DNA of 64,000 nt, from positions 1 through 64,000 of the forward strand of contig NZ_RDFA01000002.1 in the NCBI RefSeq assembly GCF_004118325.1. The letters run 5' to 3'. The first letter of the stretch is position 1; every line of letters starts with the position of its first letter. This DNA comes from Halorientalis pallida (lineage in GTDB: Archaea; Halobacteriota; Halobacteria; Halobacteriales; Haloarculaceae). This document shows, in pieces, positions 35,181 to 43,161 of the stretch. Below the pieces are notes generated by a model. The model saw only the letters and a program-made list of their open reading frames with translations. It ran no database searches and was not told where the DNA came from. The translations under genes and the position numbers were made by a program.

Positions 35181-37265
35181 GTCGAGTGAGAGCGGCGCGG
35201 CCGTGCTGTCGCTCGTCCCGGCACGACGCTCGACCATCTCCGTTCTGCGCCGTCGGCACTCTGCCACGCCCAGGTCCGCGTCGACGGCGTCGAGGACGAG
35301 TCGATCCAGTCGGTCGCGAGCGCCGTCCTCGCCGGCCAGCAACGCGTCGGCGGCCGCGGCGACCGCGCGGCGGGTCTCGGGGGCCATCGCCAGTGGGTCG
35401 GGGATCGGGAGCGACGCCAGTTCGTAGGTCATCACCTGGAGCGCGCCGCCGCCCTCGCTGCGGCCCCAGCACTCCAGCACCCCCGCGGTCACCGTGGCGT
35501 TGAGGACGCCGAGCGTGGCCCGTTCGAGCGTCGCCCGATCAACCGGATGAGCGTCTGTCCCGCCGTCACCGGCGTCCGGGTCGTCGACCCAGAGGCAGTC
35601 GACGGCGTTGCTCGCCAGCAGGCCGTCGGGGTTGGCGACGACGGGCACCCGGCGATCGAAGAACTTCGGGACGAACACAGTGGGGGCCGACAGCGGACCG
35701 AGGTCGAACCAGACCCGGCGGCTGGCACACGACCGGCGCTCGTGGAAGCCCTGACGCTCGCCCCAGGCGACGTAGTCGGCCAGCGCGTCGTGACCGTCCC
35801 GGTCGAGCGCGCGGCGGACTGTGGCGTCGAGGCTGGCGTCCGACTCGCCGTCGTAGTCTGCCCGGACCTCGCGGACGTACTCGTGCACGTCGAGCAGGTA
35901 CCGGTCGGTGTCGGCGGCGGTGACGCGGGGGCCGTCCACGTCGCGGATGCTCTTGATGGCGGGTTCGAGAAACCGGTCGTCGATCTCGGTGGCCCAGCCG
36001 TCGGCGTCGAGGAAGAAGAAGTCGTTCGCGCCGGTCATCACGCCGCGGGAGACGGTACAGCGGTCGGACAGCGGGACGAGCGACGGGTTCGACAGCAGGC
36101 GGATGAACGACTCGGGGGCGTCCAGATACGGCGCGAGTTTCGACGACTCGCGGTCGGACAGATGCCCCTGCCTGACCGTGACGCGCCGGCAGTCGTCGGT
36201 CACGTGAGTGCGGAGTCCGTCGTCGGGCAGTGTCGGATCGGCGTCGATCAGCTCGAGCAGTCGGGTGACCGACACCTGCTCGTCTATGCGACAGAAGCGG
36301 ACCGGCGTCGACCGGCGGCGCTCGGGGTCGGGACACCGCTCGGCCAGGAGCAGGACGGCATCGACGAAGGCGTCGTCGAACACCGGTGCGCCGAAGCCGA
36401 CGACGGCGGCGAGCCGGTAGTGATCGAAGAGGAACCGCTGGAAGGACTCGCCGTAGCGAGTGGTGAGCCACTTGTTCGGGACGACGACGCCCAGGCGACC
36501 GCCCGCCCGGAGGAAGCGAGTGGCGTGCGTGACGAAGTAGACGTACGCATCGCTGCGGCGGCTCAGCGCGCGGTCGCCGTCCAGAAACGGCCGTTCGCCG
36601 TCGGGACCGAACGCGGCCAGGTGGCCACGGGCGCGGTCGATATCGGTGGTCTCCTGGCGGACGTACGGTGGGTTGCCGACGGCAGCGTCGAACTGCCCGG
36701 CGACGAGGCCGTCGTCGGTTACGGTACTGGTGCGGTCGGGACCGGGGTCGACCGCGAAGAAGTCCGACTCGTAGAGCCGGCACCGGGCGTCCGGGCCGGG
36801 GTCGGTCGCGTCCAGCAGTCGATGGGCGGCCAGCGCGAGCGGGACCGGGTCGGTGTCGACGCCGACGATTTGGCCGAGTCGGTCGGCCGGCGTCGACGCC
36901 GGAGCGAGGGCGGCGAGGCGCTCGACCGCCGCGACGGGGAAGACGCCACTCCCGACGGCGGGGTCGAGGACCCGGGGCAGGCGGTCGTCCGACCGAGGCT
37001 GGATGGCCCAGCGACAACAGGCCGCCGCGACCGCCGGGTCGGTGACGAAGTGACCGTCCGCCCGCCGGCGATCGACCGGGAGCGACCGCTGGTAGGCGTC
37101 GGCCGTCCCGTCGTCCGCGGCCACCTGCCCGAGGGTCGCGAGTCGCTCCCGGACCGTCGCGTCGTCGGTGGCCGTCGCCAGCCAGTCGGGCCGGGACCGG
37201 TCGCCCGCGGCCTCGGCGACCGTCGTCACCAGCCCGTCCAGTCCCTCCGTCGGCCGTTCGGCCAT
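35166..37265 (-). CDS. Orphan Eco57I-like DNA adenine methyltransferase
   Basis: A 699-residue protein. Motif X-like GHFVTDPAVAAACC, motif I LDPAVGSGVFPVAAVERL and motif IV AVGNPPYVRQE (NPPY, the adenine-N6 type) give the gamma order X-I-IV. The C-terminal half, including SDRCTVSRGVMTGANDFFFL, is a TaqI/Eco57I-type specificity domain. No nuclease domain precedes it and no restriction gene is adjacent, so it appears solitary. The ATG at 37265 fits the TATA element; a GTG two codons earlier is possible. Confidence 0.87.
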   Translation of the reverse strand: MAERPTEGLDGLVTTVAEAAGDRSRPDWLATATDDATVRERLATLGQVAADDGTADAYQRSLPVDRRRADGHFVTDPAVAAACCRWAIQPRSDDRLPRVLDPAVGSGVFPVAAVERLAALAPASTPADRLGQIVGVDTDPVPLALAAHRLLDATDPGPDARCRLYESDFFAVDPGPDRTSTVTDDGLVAGQFDAAVGNPPYVRQETTDIDRARGHLAAFGPDGERPFLDGDRALSRRSDAYVYFVTHATRFLRAGGRLGVVVPNKWLTTRYGESFQRFLFDHYRLAAVVGFGAPVFDDAFVDAVLLLAERCPDPERRRSTPVRFCRIDEQVSVTRLLELIDADPTLPDDGLRTHVTDDCRRVTVRQGHLSDRESSKLAPYLDAPESFIRLLSNPSLVPLSDRCTVSRGVMTGANDFFFLDADGWATEIDDRFLEPAIKSIRDVDGPRVTAADTDRYLLDVHEYVREVRADYDGESDASLDATVRRALDRDGHDALADYVAWGERQGFHERRSCASRRVWFDLGPLSAPTVFVPKFFDRRVPVVANPDGLLASNAVDCLWVDDPDAGDGGTDAHPVDRATLERATLGVLNATVTAGVLECWGRSEGGGALQVMTYELASLPIPDPLAMAPETRRAVAAAADALLAGEDGARDRLDRLVLDAVDADLGVAECRRRRTEMVERRAGTSDSTAAPLSLDSGQR

Positions 37266-37290
37266 CGTCACCGTGTGTCGTGCTCCAGGA

Positions 37291-37300
37291 ATATATAGCC
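37291..37300 (-). promoter_or_regulatory. TATA element of the Eco57I-like gene
   Basis: GGCTATATAT on the minus strand lies 26-35 bases ahead of the ATG at 37265. Confidence 0.6.
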
Positions 37301-37635
37301 ACCACCGGATCGAGCGCGTACGCTGTCGGCTACCCGTCGGTATCGAGAAGAGTCGCTATACGCGCTGACTGCGGTGGCTGCGTACCTGCTCGTCGTGATC
37401 CTCGTCGGCGACTTCGCGTCGCTCCGACAGCAGCGGAACGACCGGCGCACCCGTGTTCTCGGCGTCGGTGTAGCGTCGTGTCATGGTTGTCCTCGGCGAC
37501 GGACAGGTGGTCCCCACACCCCGCGGTCGCCGTATTCTGTCACGGTCGTTGATTTTATATAAGCGTATTCATTTATTCGGGCGTACGACTGGTCGAGCAG
37601 GCCACGGGCGACTTTGTTGCTCGAAACGAAGTGAT
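37301..37635. other. Intergenic region with possible remnant coding frame
   Basis: No complete gene is seen. On the plus strand about 37301-37480 a frame reads RYREESLYALTAVAAY and then a hydrophobic LLVVILVGDFASL. This resembles a fragment of a small membrane protein, but it lacks an ATG and ends in basic nonsense-like sequence. A strong TATA-like site (attttatataagc) lies near 37551-37563, about 105 bases ahead of the pilin ATG. Confidence 0.3.
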
Positions 37636-37643
37636 GCATTAAG
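37636..37643 (+). promoter_or_regulatory. TATA element of the pilin gene
   Basis: GCATTAAG is centred 29 bases ahead of the ATG at 37669 and supports that start over earlier in-frame codons. Confidence 0.5.
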
Positions 37644-37668
37644 TCGGCAGGGTCGAAATCAAGCGGGC

Positions 37669-38190
37669 ATGAGTCGGGGGATGTGGTTCGGACGCGAGAG
37701 AGGTGTCAGTGAAGTCGTCGGCGTGGTGTTGTTGATCGGGGTCACGGCGCTACTCGTCGGCGGCGTCGGCGTCTACCTGTTCCAGTACGGCGGCGCGCTC
37801 GAGGAGTCGGGGCCGTCGTTCTCGGCATCGACGACGTACAACGACAGCGCCATCGGCGACGGTCAGACGCTCCGGATCGTCCACGAGAGCGGCGAGCCGG
37901 TGCCGACCGGCGAGGTCAGTCTCCGGATACAGGACGCGACGACCGAGCGCGGAACACCGGTGGAGTACGACGGGAGCGCACTCGAACGGCAGGTCGGTTC
38001 GGCGTTCACGTCCTCGGAGACGGTCGTCCTCGACCGGACGGCGTTCACGACGGGGAGCGGGACACCGGTGACCGGCAGTCAGCACCTGGACCTCGGGGAG
38101 GCGGCCGTCCGCATCGTCTGGACGACCGAAAACGACGAGCGATCCGAGATCGTCTACGAGTGGACCGGGCCGGACCGGACGGGCGGGTAG
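37669..38190 (+). CDS. Archaeal type IV pilin-like protein
   Basis: A 173-residue protein with a class III signal. A basic leader (MSRGMWFGRERG) is followed by VSEVVGVVLLIGVTALLVGG, so prepilin peptidase would cut after RG. This is the DUF1628-type archaeal pilin N-terminus, whose hydrophobic helix forms the fibre core. The C-terminal domain is beta-rich and Thr/Ser-rich (LRIVHESGEPVPTGEVSLRI). No pilus motor genes are adjacent. Confidence 0.87.
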   Translation: MSRGMWFGRERGVSEVVGVVLLIGVTALLVGGVGVYLFQYGGALEESGPSFSASTTYNDSAIGDGQTLRIVHESGEPVPTGEVSLRIQDATTERGTPVEYDGSALERQVGSAFTSSETVVLDRTAFTTGSGTPVTGSQHLDLGEAAVRIVWTTENDERSEIVYEWTGPDRTGG

Positions 38191-38232
38191 CACTCGGAAC
38201 CGGTTTTGCCGTCCGGGCCCGAAACGGCGGTG

Positions 38233-38397
38233 ATGTCGGACGACCTGCACTGTGACACCTGCGAGCGCGACGTGGCCCGCGAGGAGGCCACTCGGACGAA
38301 GACGATGGGCGACCTCGACCCGACGAAGTGGCAGTCGCTGTGCTGTCCGAACTGCGGTCGCCGGCTCAAGACCGTCTTCGTCGGCCGCGAGGAGTGA
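38233..38397 (+). CDS. Small zinc-ribbon protein
   Basis: A 54-residue protein. CDTCERD at the N-terminus and CCPNCGRRL near the C-terminus form a four-Cys zinc ribbon. The start MSDDLHC is chosen because the nine codons before it are not conserved-looking. Such tiny zinc-finger proteins are abundant in Halobacteria; function unknown. It lies 38 bases upstream of the aldo/keto reductase. Confidence 0.75.
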   Translation: MSDDLHCDTCERDVAREEATRTKTMGDLDPTKWQSLCCPNCGRRLKTVFVGREE

Positions 38398-38435
38398 CGG
38401 CCAACACCTTTGCCGGTCGCCCCCGCAGGGACGGT

Positions 38436-39287
38436 ATGGTCGAGAACCGGAGCGACACGTTCGACATCGGCGGCGAGTTGACCGTCCACCGACTGGGCTT
38501 CGGCGCGATGCGACTCTGTGGCCCCGACATCGTCGGGCCACCGGCGGACGAAGACGCCGCCCGCGAAGTCCTCCAGCGGGCGGCCGACCTCGGCGTCGAC
38601 TTCGTCGATACGGCGGACTCCTACGGCCCCGGCGTGAGCGAACGGCTCATCCGCGAGGCCGGCGTCGCCGACGAGCTGGTCGTCGCCACCAAGGCCGGCC
38701 TGCTCCGCAACCGCGAGGGCGACTGGCTCTCACACGGTGACCCAGACTACATCCGCAACCAGGTCCTCGTCAGTCGCGACCGACTGGGCGTCGACCAGAT
38801 CGATCTCTACCAGTTCCACCGCCCCGACCCGGATACACCCTTCGAGGACTCCGTCGAGACCTTCGCCGAACTGAAAGACGAAGGGCTGGTCGCCCACGTC
38901 GGCCTGAGCAACGTCACGGTCGAGCAACTGGAGACCGCCCGCGACATCGTCGACGTCGCGACCGTCCAGAACCGCTACAACCCCGGCGACACGGAGGCTG
39001 ACCGTGGCTCCGATCGCGTCCTCGACGCCTGCGAGGAGTACGGCATCGGCTTCGTCCCGTGGTTCCCGCTCGGTGCCGGCGACATGGGCGACACGGCCGA
39101 CGTACTCGCGGAGATCGCCGACACACACGACGCCACCCCCGAGCAGGTCGCACTCACCTGGCACCTCCAGCACTCGCCGGTGACGCTCCCGATTCCCGGC
39201 ACGTCGAGCGTCGCCCACCTCGAAGAGAACGTGGCCGCCACCGACCTCGAACTCACCGACGCGGAGATCGCTCGGCTGAGCGAGTAA
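38436..39287 (+). CDS. Aldo/keto reductase
   Basis: A 283-residue TIM-barrel NADPH-dependent oxidoreductase. VDFVDTADSYGPGVSERLI gives Asp and Tyr of the catalytic tetrad, VVATKAGLLRN the Lys and LYQFHRPDPDTPFEDSVETF the His. LPIPGTSSVAHLEENVAATD is the cofactor-phosphate loop. Substrate unknown. Confidence 0.93.
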   Translation: MVENRSDTFDIGGELTVHRLGFGAMRLCGPDIVGPPADEDAAREVLQRAADLGVDFVDTADSYGPGVSERLIREAGVADELVVATKAGLLRNREGDWLSHGDPDYIRNQVLVSRDRLGVDQIDLYQFHRPDPDTPFEDSVETFAELKDEGLVAHVGLSNVTVEQLETARDIVDVATVQNRYNPGDTEADRGSDRVLDACEEYGIGFVPWFPLGAGDMGDTADVLAEIADTHDATPEQVALTWHLQHSPVTLPIPGTSSVAHLEENVAATDLELTDAEIARLSE

Positions 39288-39384
39288 CGCGGTCCGCCGC
39301 CACGGTCCGGTCCGTGAGCCATCCGTCGGACGAGCGGCCGACACGGCAACAACGCTAACGTACCGGGAGCAACCTGCATGGGGT

Positions 39385-39561
39385 ATGCCGGAAGACGCCT
39401 GGCAGTCCATCGACATCATCAAAAACCAGGAGGGCGAGCCCCACGTCCTCCAGCAGAAAGTCGAGGTCTACGGCGGCGAGACCGGCGAGTCGACGGGGTA
39501 CACGAAACCCACCGTCCAGCACCGGCTGGTGCCCCTGACCGAGTTGACGAAGTCCGGGTGA
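39385..39561 (+). CDS. Small haloarchaeal hypothetical protein (58 aa)
   Basis: MPEDAWQSIDIIKNQEGEP starts a 58-residue protein that ends LVPLTELTKSG. The codon composition (GC-rich third positions, acidic product) matches neighbouring genes. Its stop at 39559-39561 directly abuts the end of the convergent cupin gene. No domain is recognised. Confidence 0.6.
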   Translation: MPEDAWQSIDIIKNQEGEPHVLQQKVEVYGGETGESTGYTKPTVQHRLVPLTELTKSG

Positions 39562-39906
39562 CTACTCCCGGTCGGTCCAGAAGTCGAAGGAACGGCCGGG
39601 CGTGAAGACGTCCAGTCCCACGGCAGTCTCGTCGCCGGTGTTCTCGACCCGGTGTGACTCCCAGGGGTCGAGCCACACGGAGTCGTACTGGCCGAGCGTC
39701 GCCTCGTCGTCCTCGGTGTCGACGGTGAGTTCGCCGGCGAGGACGAGACAGACCTGCCCGTTCTCGTGGTCGTGCATCGGCGAGGAGTGGCCCGGTGGCT
39801 TCTCGAACCACTCCAGACTGGCGTCGTCGCTGCCGGCCAGCGCGACCCGTCGCCAGCCCTCGTCCGGTTCGTACGTCTCGGCCGCATCGAAGTCGACGCG
39901 TTCCAT
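39562..39906 (-). CDS. Cupin-domain protein
   Basis: A 114-residue single cupin. PGHSSPMHDHENGQVCLVLA holds the first cupin motif (H-x-H and Glu/Gln positions) and WLDPWESHRVENTGD the second (His). The metal site is therefore complete except that the usual Glu is not obvious. The start is MERVDFDAAE; a longer frame upstream is antisense to the DUF429 gene. Enzyme or ligand-binding role unknown. Confidence 0.82.
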   Translation of the reverse strand: MERVDFDAAETYEPDEGWRRVALAGSDDASLEWFEKPPGHSSPMHDHENGQVCLVLAGELTVDTEDDEATLGQYDSVWLDPWESHRVENTGDETAVGLDVFTPGRSFDFWTDRE

Positions 39907-40032
39907 GCCCGCCGATTCACCACCGCAGGCGGAGTAGCCTTCGGTTCGGGATCGCGGGCGACGGGCGGCCGAAACGACGCGCGTCAGACGCTGCCCCGCA
40001 ATTTTTGACCGCGCGGCCCGTCGGTTCGAGTG

Positions 40033-40785
40033 ATGAGCGACGAGCCCCTGTATCTCGGCGTCGTCTGCAGCGACGGCGAGTGGTTGGTGGCCGCGTTCGC
40101 CGCCGACGGATTCGATCACGCCGACGTGTTCCCGGAAGTCGGGAGCGTCTGGGCACAGTACGAGGACGTCGCCGAGTCGATTCTCGTCGACGTGCCCGTC
40201 GGCCTCCGCGAAGAGGGCGAGACGCCGCGAGCGCCGGAGCGAGCGGCCCGGCAAGTGCTGGGCCCTCGTGCCGACGCGGTCACCGATCCACCGGTCAGGG
40301 AGGCCGCGCGAAAGCGCCGGTTTCCGGCAGCGGCCCGGGTCACCGAGCGCAAAACCGGGCGCGACCTCTCACGGGCGGCCTTCGAGCGCAGTGAGGCCAT
40401 CGTCGCGCTCGACGATCTCCTCCAGGAGGTTTCGGACGCCCGGCCGGTGATCGCCGAGGCCCACCCCGAAGTCTGCTTTCGGGCATTCGCCGGGACGACG
40501 CTGGAGCACGATCCAGCGACGGCCGCGGGCTACGCCGAGCGGATGCGCGCGCTCGCGACCTTCGACCGGGACGCGCCGCCGGTCGTCCAGAGCGCGGCCG
40601 AGGCCACCGCCGGTCACACCGTCACCGTCGCCGACGTCCTCGACGCCGTCGCGCTCGGCTACACCGCCCGGCCGGGCCCCGGGTCGATCCACACGCTCCC
40701 CGCGGACCCGCCTACTGACCCCACCGGCCTCCGGATGGGACTCGTCTATCGAGCAGAGTCACCGCTGACGGCCGACGACGACTGA
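40033..40785 (+). CDS. DUF429 family protein
   Basis: A 250-residue protein. LYLGVVCSDGEWLVAAF is the RNase H-like first strand. VDVPVGLREEGETPRAPERA, GRDLSRAAFE and VIAEAHPEVCFRAFAGT are typical DUF429 motifs. The fold is predicted RNase H-like and nuclease activity is suspected but not shown. The ATG at 40033 is preferred to the GTG one codon before. Confidence 0.83.
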   Translation: MSDEPLYLGVVCSDGEWLVAAFAADGFDHADVFPEVGSVWAQYEDVAESILVDVPVGLREEGETPRAPERAARQVLGPRADAVTDPPVREAARKRRFPAAARVTERKTGRDLSRAAFERSEAIVALDDLLQEVSDARPVIAEAHPEVCFRAFAGTTLEHDPATAAGYAERMRALATFDRDAPPVVQSAAEATAGHTVTVADVLDAVALGYTARPGPGSIHTLPADPPTDPTGLRMGLVYRAESPLTADDD

Positions 40786-40839
40786 ACGGACGGCGCGGCC
40801 GCTCCGACGCTGATAAATGAAAGAACGCAGCTCGACCGA

Positions 40840-41034
40840 TTACAGGCGGGTGACGTTGGTCGCCCGCGGACCCTTCTCTGCCTGTTCGATGTCGAATTCG
40901 ACTTCCTGTCCCTCTTCGAGGTCCGGGCCGCCGACGTCTTCCATGTGGAAGAACACGTCCTCGTCCGCATCCTCTGTGTCGATGAAACCGTAACCGCCTG
41001 TGTCGTTGAAGAAATCAACCGTACCGTTTGCCAT
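40840..41034 (-). CDS. cspA: Cold-shock protein CspA family
   Basis: A 64-residue single cold-shock domain. GTVDFFNDTGGYGFIDTED carries RNP1 and DVFFHMEDV RNP2, the aromatic nucleic-acid-binding surface. The length is exactly that of haloarchaeal CspA. It starts at MANGTVDFF; 20 upstream in-frame codons lie across the promoter. Likely RNA chaperone. Confidence 0.95.
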   Translation of the reverse strand: MANGTVDFFNDTGGYGFIDTEDADEDVFFHMEDVGGPDLEEGQEVEFDIEQAEKGPRATNVTRL

Positions 41035-41060
41035 TGCCTTCGTCCGGAGACGCGCGGGAC

Positions 41061-41069
41061 ATATAACCC
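41061..41069 (-). promoter_or_regulatory. TATA element of cspA
   Basis: GGGTTATAT on the minus strand is centred 30 bases ahead of the ATG at 41034. It rules out the earlier in-frame start. Confidence 0.6.
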
Positions 41070-41156
41070 TTGCGAGACGGCGAACCACGGACACCTTCGA
41101 AGGAATTCGACCGCGACGAGCGAAAACGAGCGTCTGCGGGACGTCTTCGGCCGCTC

Positions 41157-41402
41157 TCAGAGGTCGATCGTGACGCGGAGCTCCGAGTCGGTGACGGTCT
41201 CGACGGCCTCGGCCGGCAGTTCGATATCGTCCTCGTCGGCGTCCCCGAAGCCAAGCCCCTGGATCAGCGCCTCGCCGATGTCCGGATCCGGTTCGACGTA
41301 GGCGACCTGTTCGTCCGGATCGACTTCGGTCACGATGCCGATCTGTTCACCCTCGACGTCCATGAGGAACTTCCCCTCGTCTTCGGTTGACAGGACGGTC
41401 AT
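41157..41402 (-). CDS. PRC-barrel-like small protein (DUF5749-like)
   Basis: An 81-residue protein. STEDEGKFLMDVEGEQIGIV and TEVDPDEQVAYVEPDPDIGE form a small beta barrel of the PRC type. The start is MTVLSTEDEG; 59 upstream in-frame residues are Pro/Arg-rich and not family-like. DUF5749 assignment is from memory and moderately sure; function unknown. Confidence 0.7.
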   Translation of the reverse strand: MTVLSTEDEGKFLMDVEGEQIGIVTEVDPDEQVAYVEPDPDIGEALIQGLGFGDADEDDIELPAEAVETVTDSELRVTIDL

Positions 41403-41504
41403 CCTCGTCCGGTGGGTGCAGGCTGGGTCGCAAATAGCTACGGGTTCCGGCGACCTCCTACGGGTTCGCGGAGGCCCTACGGGGCTGGGGTTCGAAGGCG
41501 AGGT

Positions 41505-41822
41505 ATGCCCGACGACCTCGAAACCGGCGATCCGACCGCGATGGATCGGGCAGCCCTCGCCGCCGCCCTCCACACCCACCTCGCGGCGACCGAGGAGTTA
41601 CCCATCGACCCGACCGCGAACCGCTGGCTCGGCGAGGCCCAGGCCGCGGCCGCCGACGTTGCGGACGGCTCGGCCCCCGACGCCGTCGTGACGAAACGCG
41701 CCCGACAGGTCGTTCACCTGCTGGAGAGCGCCGGCGACCTCGATAACGACACGGCCGTTCGGCACGTGGACGCCGCGCTGGCGATGGCCGAAGAGTTGGT
41801 CAAGCGGGGCGACGGGGACTGA
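41505..41822 (+). CDS. Haloarchaeal hypothetical helical protein
   Basis: A 105-residue, all-helical, acidic protein beginning MPDDLETGDPTAMDR. KRARQVVHLLESAGDLD and HVDAALAMAEELVKRGDGD are amphipathic helices. It is the last chromosomal gene before the tRNA-Phe element. No domain recognised. Confidence 0.65.
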   Translation: MPDDLETGDPTAMDRAALAAALHTHLAATEELPIDPTANRWLGEAQAAAADVADGSAPDAVVTKRARQVVHLLESAGDLDNDTAVRHVDAALAMAEELVKRGDGD

Positions 41823-41920
41823 CACAGTCCAAACACGCCCGTCCCGCTTCGGCTCAGGAGAACCACATCTTCGTGACCGAGCGCTTCGCCTCTGACGACT
41901 CCGTGGTTCAAAAGGGTGAA

Positions 41921-41941
41921 ATGCCGCCTCCCGGATTTGAA
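41921..41941. repeat. attL: truncated tRNA-Phe 3' end
   Basis: atgccgcctcccggatttga plus one further a is identical to 48826-48846. On the tRNA sense strand it covers the T loop, acceptor 3' strand and discriminator. The sequence to the right diverges at once. Confidence 0.9.
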
Positions 41942-42036
41942 AAACGCGAGACTGGCGTCTCGCTCCGCTCGCGGGGGCCAGGGACAGCTCGAACACGCGA
42001 CGATTCCGCGTCTCTGCCTGCGTTTCGGACTCAATC

Positions 42037-43009
42037 ATGAACGAAACGCTCGAACCTATCTCACCCGCTGAGGCCAAGGAGAGGTACCTCAACGCGCGGA
42101 AACACGAAGTGTCGCAATCGACTCTCGACGGGTATCACTACCGTCTCAAACACTTCATCCGGTGGTGTGAGAACGTCGAAGGCCTCGACGACATGAACGA
42201 CTTCACCGGACGGAAACTGCAACAGTTCAAGACTTGGCGGCGCGACGACGGAGATCTGAAACCATCACGCTGGAAGGCAGCCTCGACGCCCTTCGCGTGT
42301 TCATCCGGTGGTGTGAATCCATCGATGCCGTCCCCGAAGGTCTGCACGACAAGATTGTGATGCCCGTGCTGAAGAAGCACGACGAACAGGCGAACGGTAT
42401 CCTCGACGGGGACGACGCCGACGAACTCCTCCCGTACCTCCGGCGATTCAAATACGCCTCTCGCCCGCACGGTATCCTCGAATCCGCTGACAGACGGGGA
42501 TGCGTCTCGGGGCACTGCAGTCACTCGACGTTGACGACTACGACGGCGGAAACGAATCACTCCCCCTCGAACACCGTCCCGACATGGGTACGCCCCTGAA
42601 GAACGGCGAGGAGGGGGAACGTCTCGTCGCGTTGACCGCGGAGACGTGCCGTGTGATCGATGACTGGATGGACCACGACCGTCACGACGTGATCGACGAC
42701 TACGGGCGTGAACCGATGCTGACGACGGAGAACGGTCGGACGCAGGCGTCCTCAATCCGGGATGCGGTGTATTTCGTCACTCGTCCGTGCTTCTGCGGCG
42801 GTGGTTGCCCTATCGGTCGTGACCCCTCGAACGCGAGTCCTCACGACATCTGTCGCGGGTCCATCACGCACCACTCGTCCGAGGACGTCCCCGAGAAAGT
42901 CGTGAGTGACCGGATGGACGTGGGGATGGACGTGCTAGACAAACACTATGACAAGCGCTCCGAACAGGTGAAGAAGGAACAGCGTCGAGCGTACCTCGAA
43001 GACGCCTGA
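42037..43009 (+). pseudogene. int: Tyrosine recombinase (integrase), two frameshifts
   Basis: Three consecutive frames together give one haloarchaeal site-specific integrase. The N-terminal SAM-like core-binding domain is NETLEPISPAEAKERYL to LQQFKTWRRDDGDLKP. After a one-base loss near 42262 the frame continues ITLEGSLDALRVFIRWCESI to PHGILESADRRG. After another near 42490-42500 it continues MRLGALQSLDVDDYDG (first catalytic Arg) through SITHHSSEDVPEKVVSDRM to the active-site Tyr in LDKHYDKRS. All catalytic boxes are recognisable but no single frame encodes them. It lies beside attL, the usual position. Confidence 0.85.
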
Positions 43010-43041
43010 ACACCCGTCACGGGTGTCACAGGTTATTTTTG
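43010..43041 (+). terminator. Hairpin with T-rich tail after integrase
   Basis: ACACCCG-tca-CGGGTGT (43010-43026) starts one base after the stop codon and is followed by ttattttt at 43034-43041. It resembles an intrinsic terminator; archaeal termination mainly needs the T run. Confidence 0.45.
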
Positions 43042-43132
43042 ACCTCTTGATATAAATCCGGCTGGAGAACATCTTCACGAGATACACGGTCCTTTTATCC
43101 CACTGTCCGTGGACCGAAACTGGGAGTCAATA

Positions 43133-43139
43133 CTTTTAG
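43133..43139 (+). promoter_or_regulatory. TATA element of the first candidate nuclease gene
   Basis: CTTTTAG is centred 26 bases ahead of the GTG at 43162 and supports this GTG as the start of a leaderless mRNA. Confidence 0.4.
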
Positions 43140-43161
43140 GAATCCATTTGTAGCCCCTCGT

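Noticed and set aside
35547-37298. 583-codon plus-strand open frame
   Set aside because: Shadow of the Eco57I-like methyltransferase.
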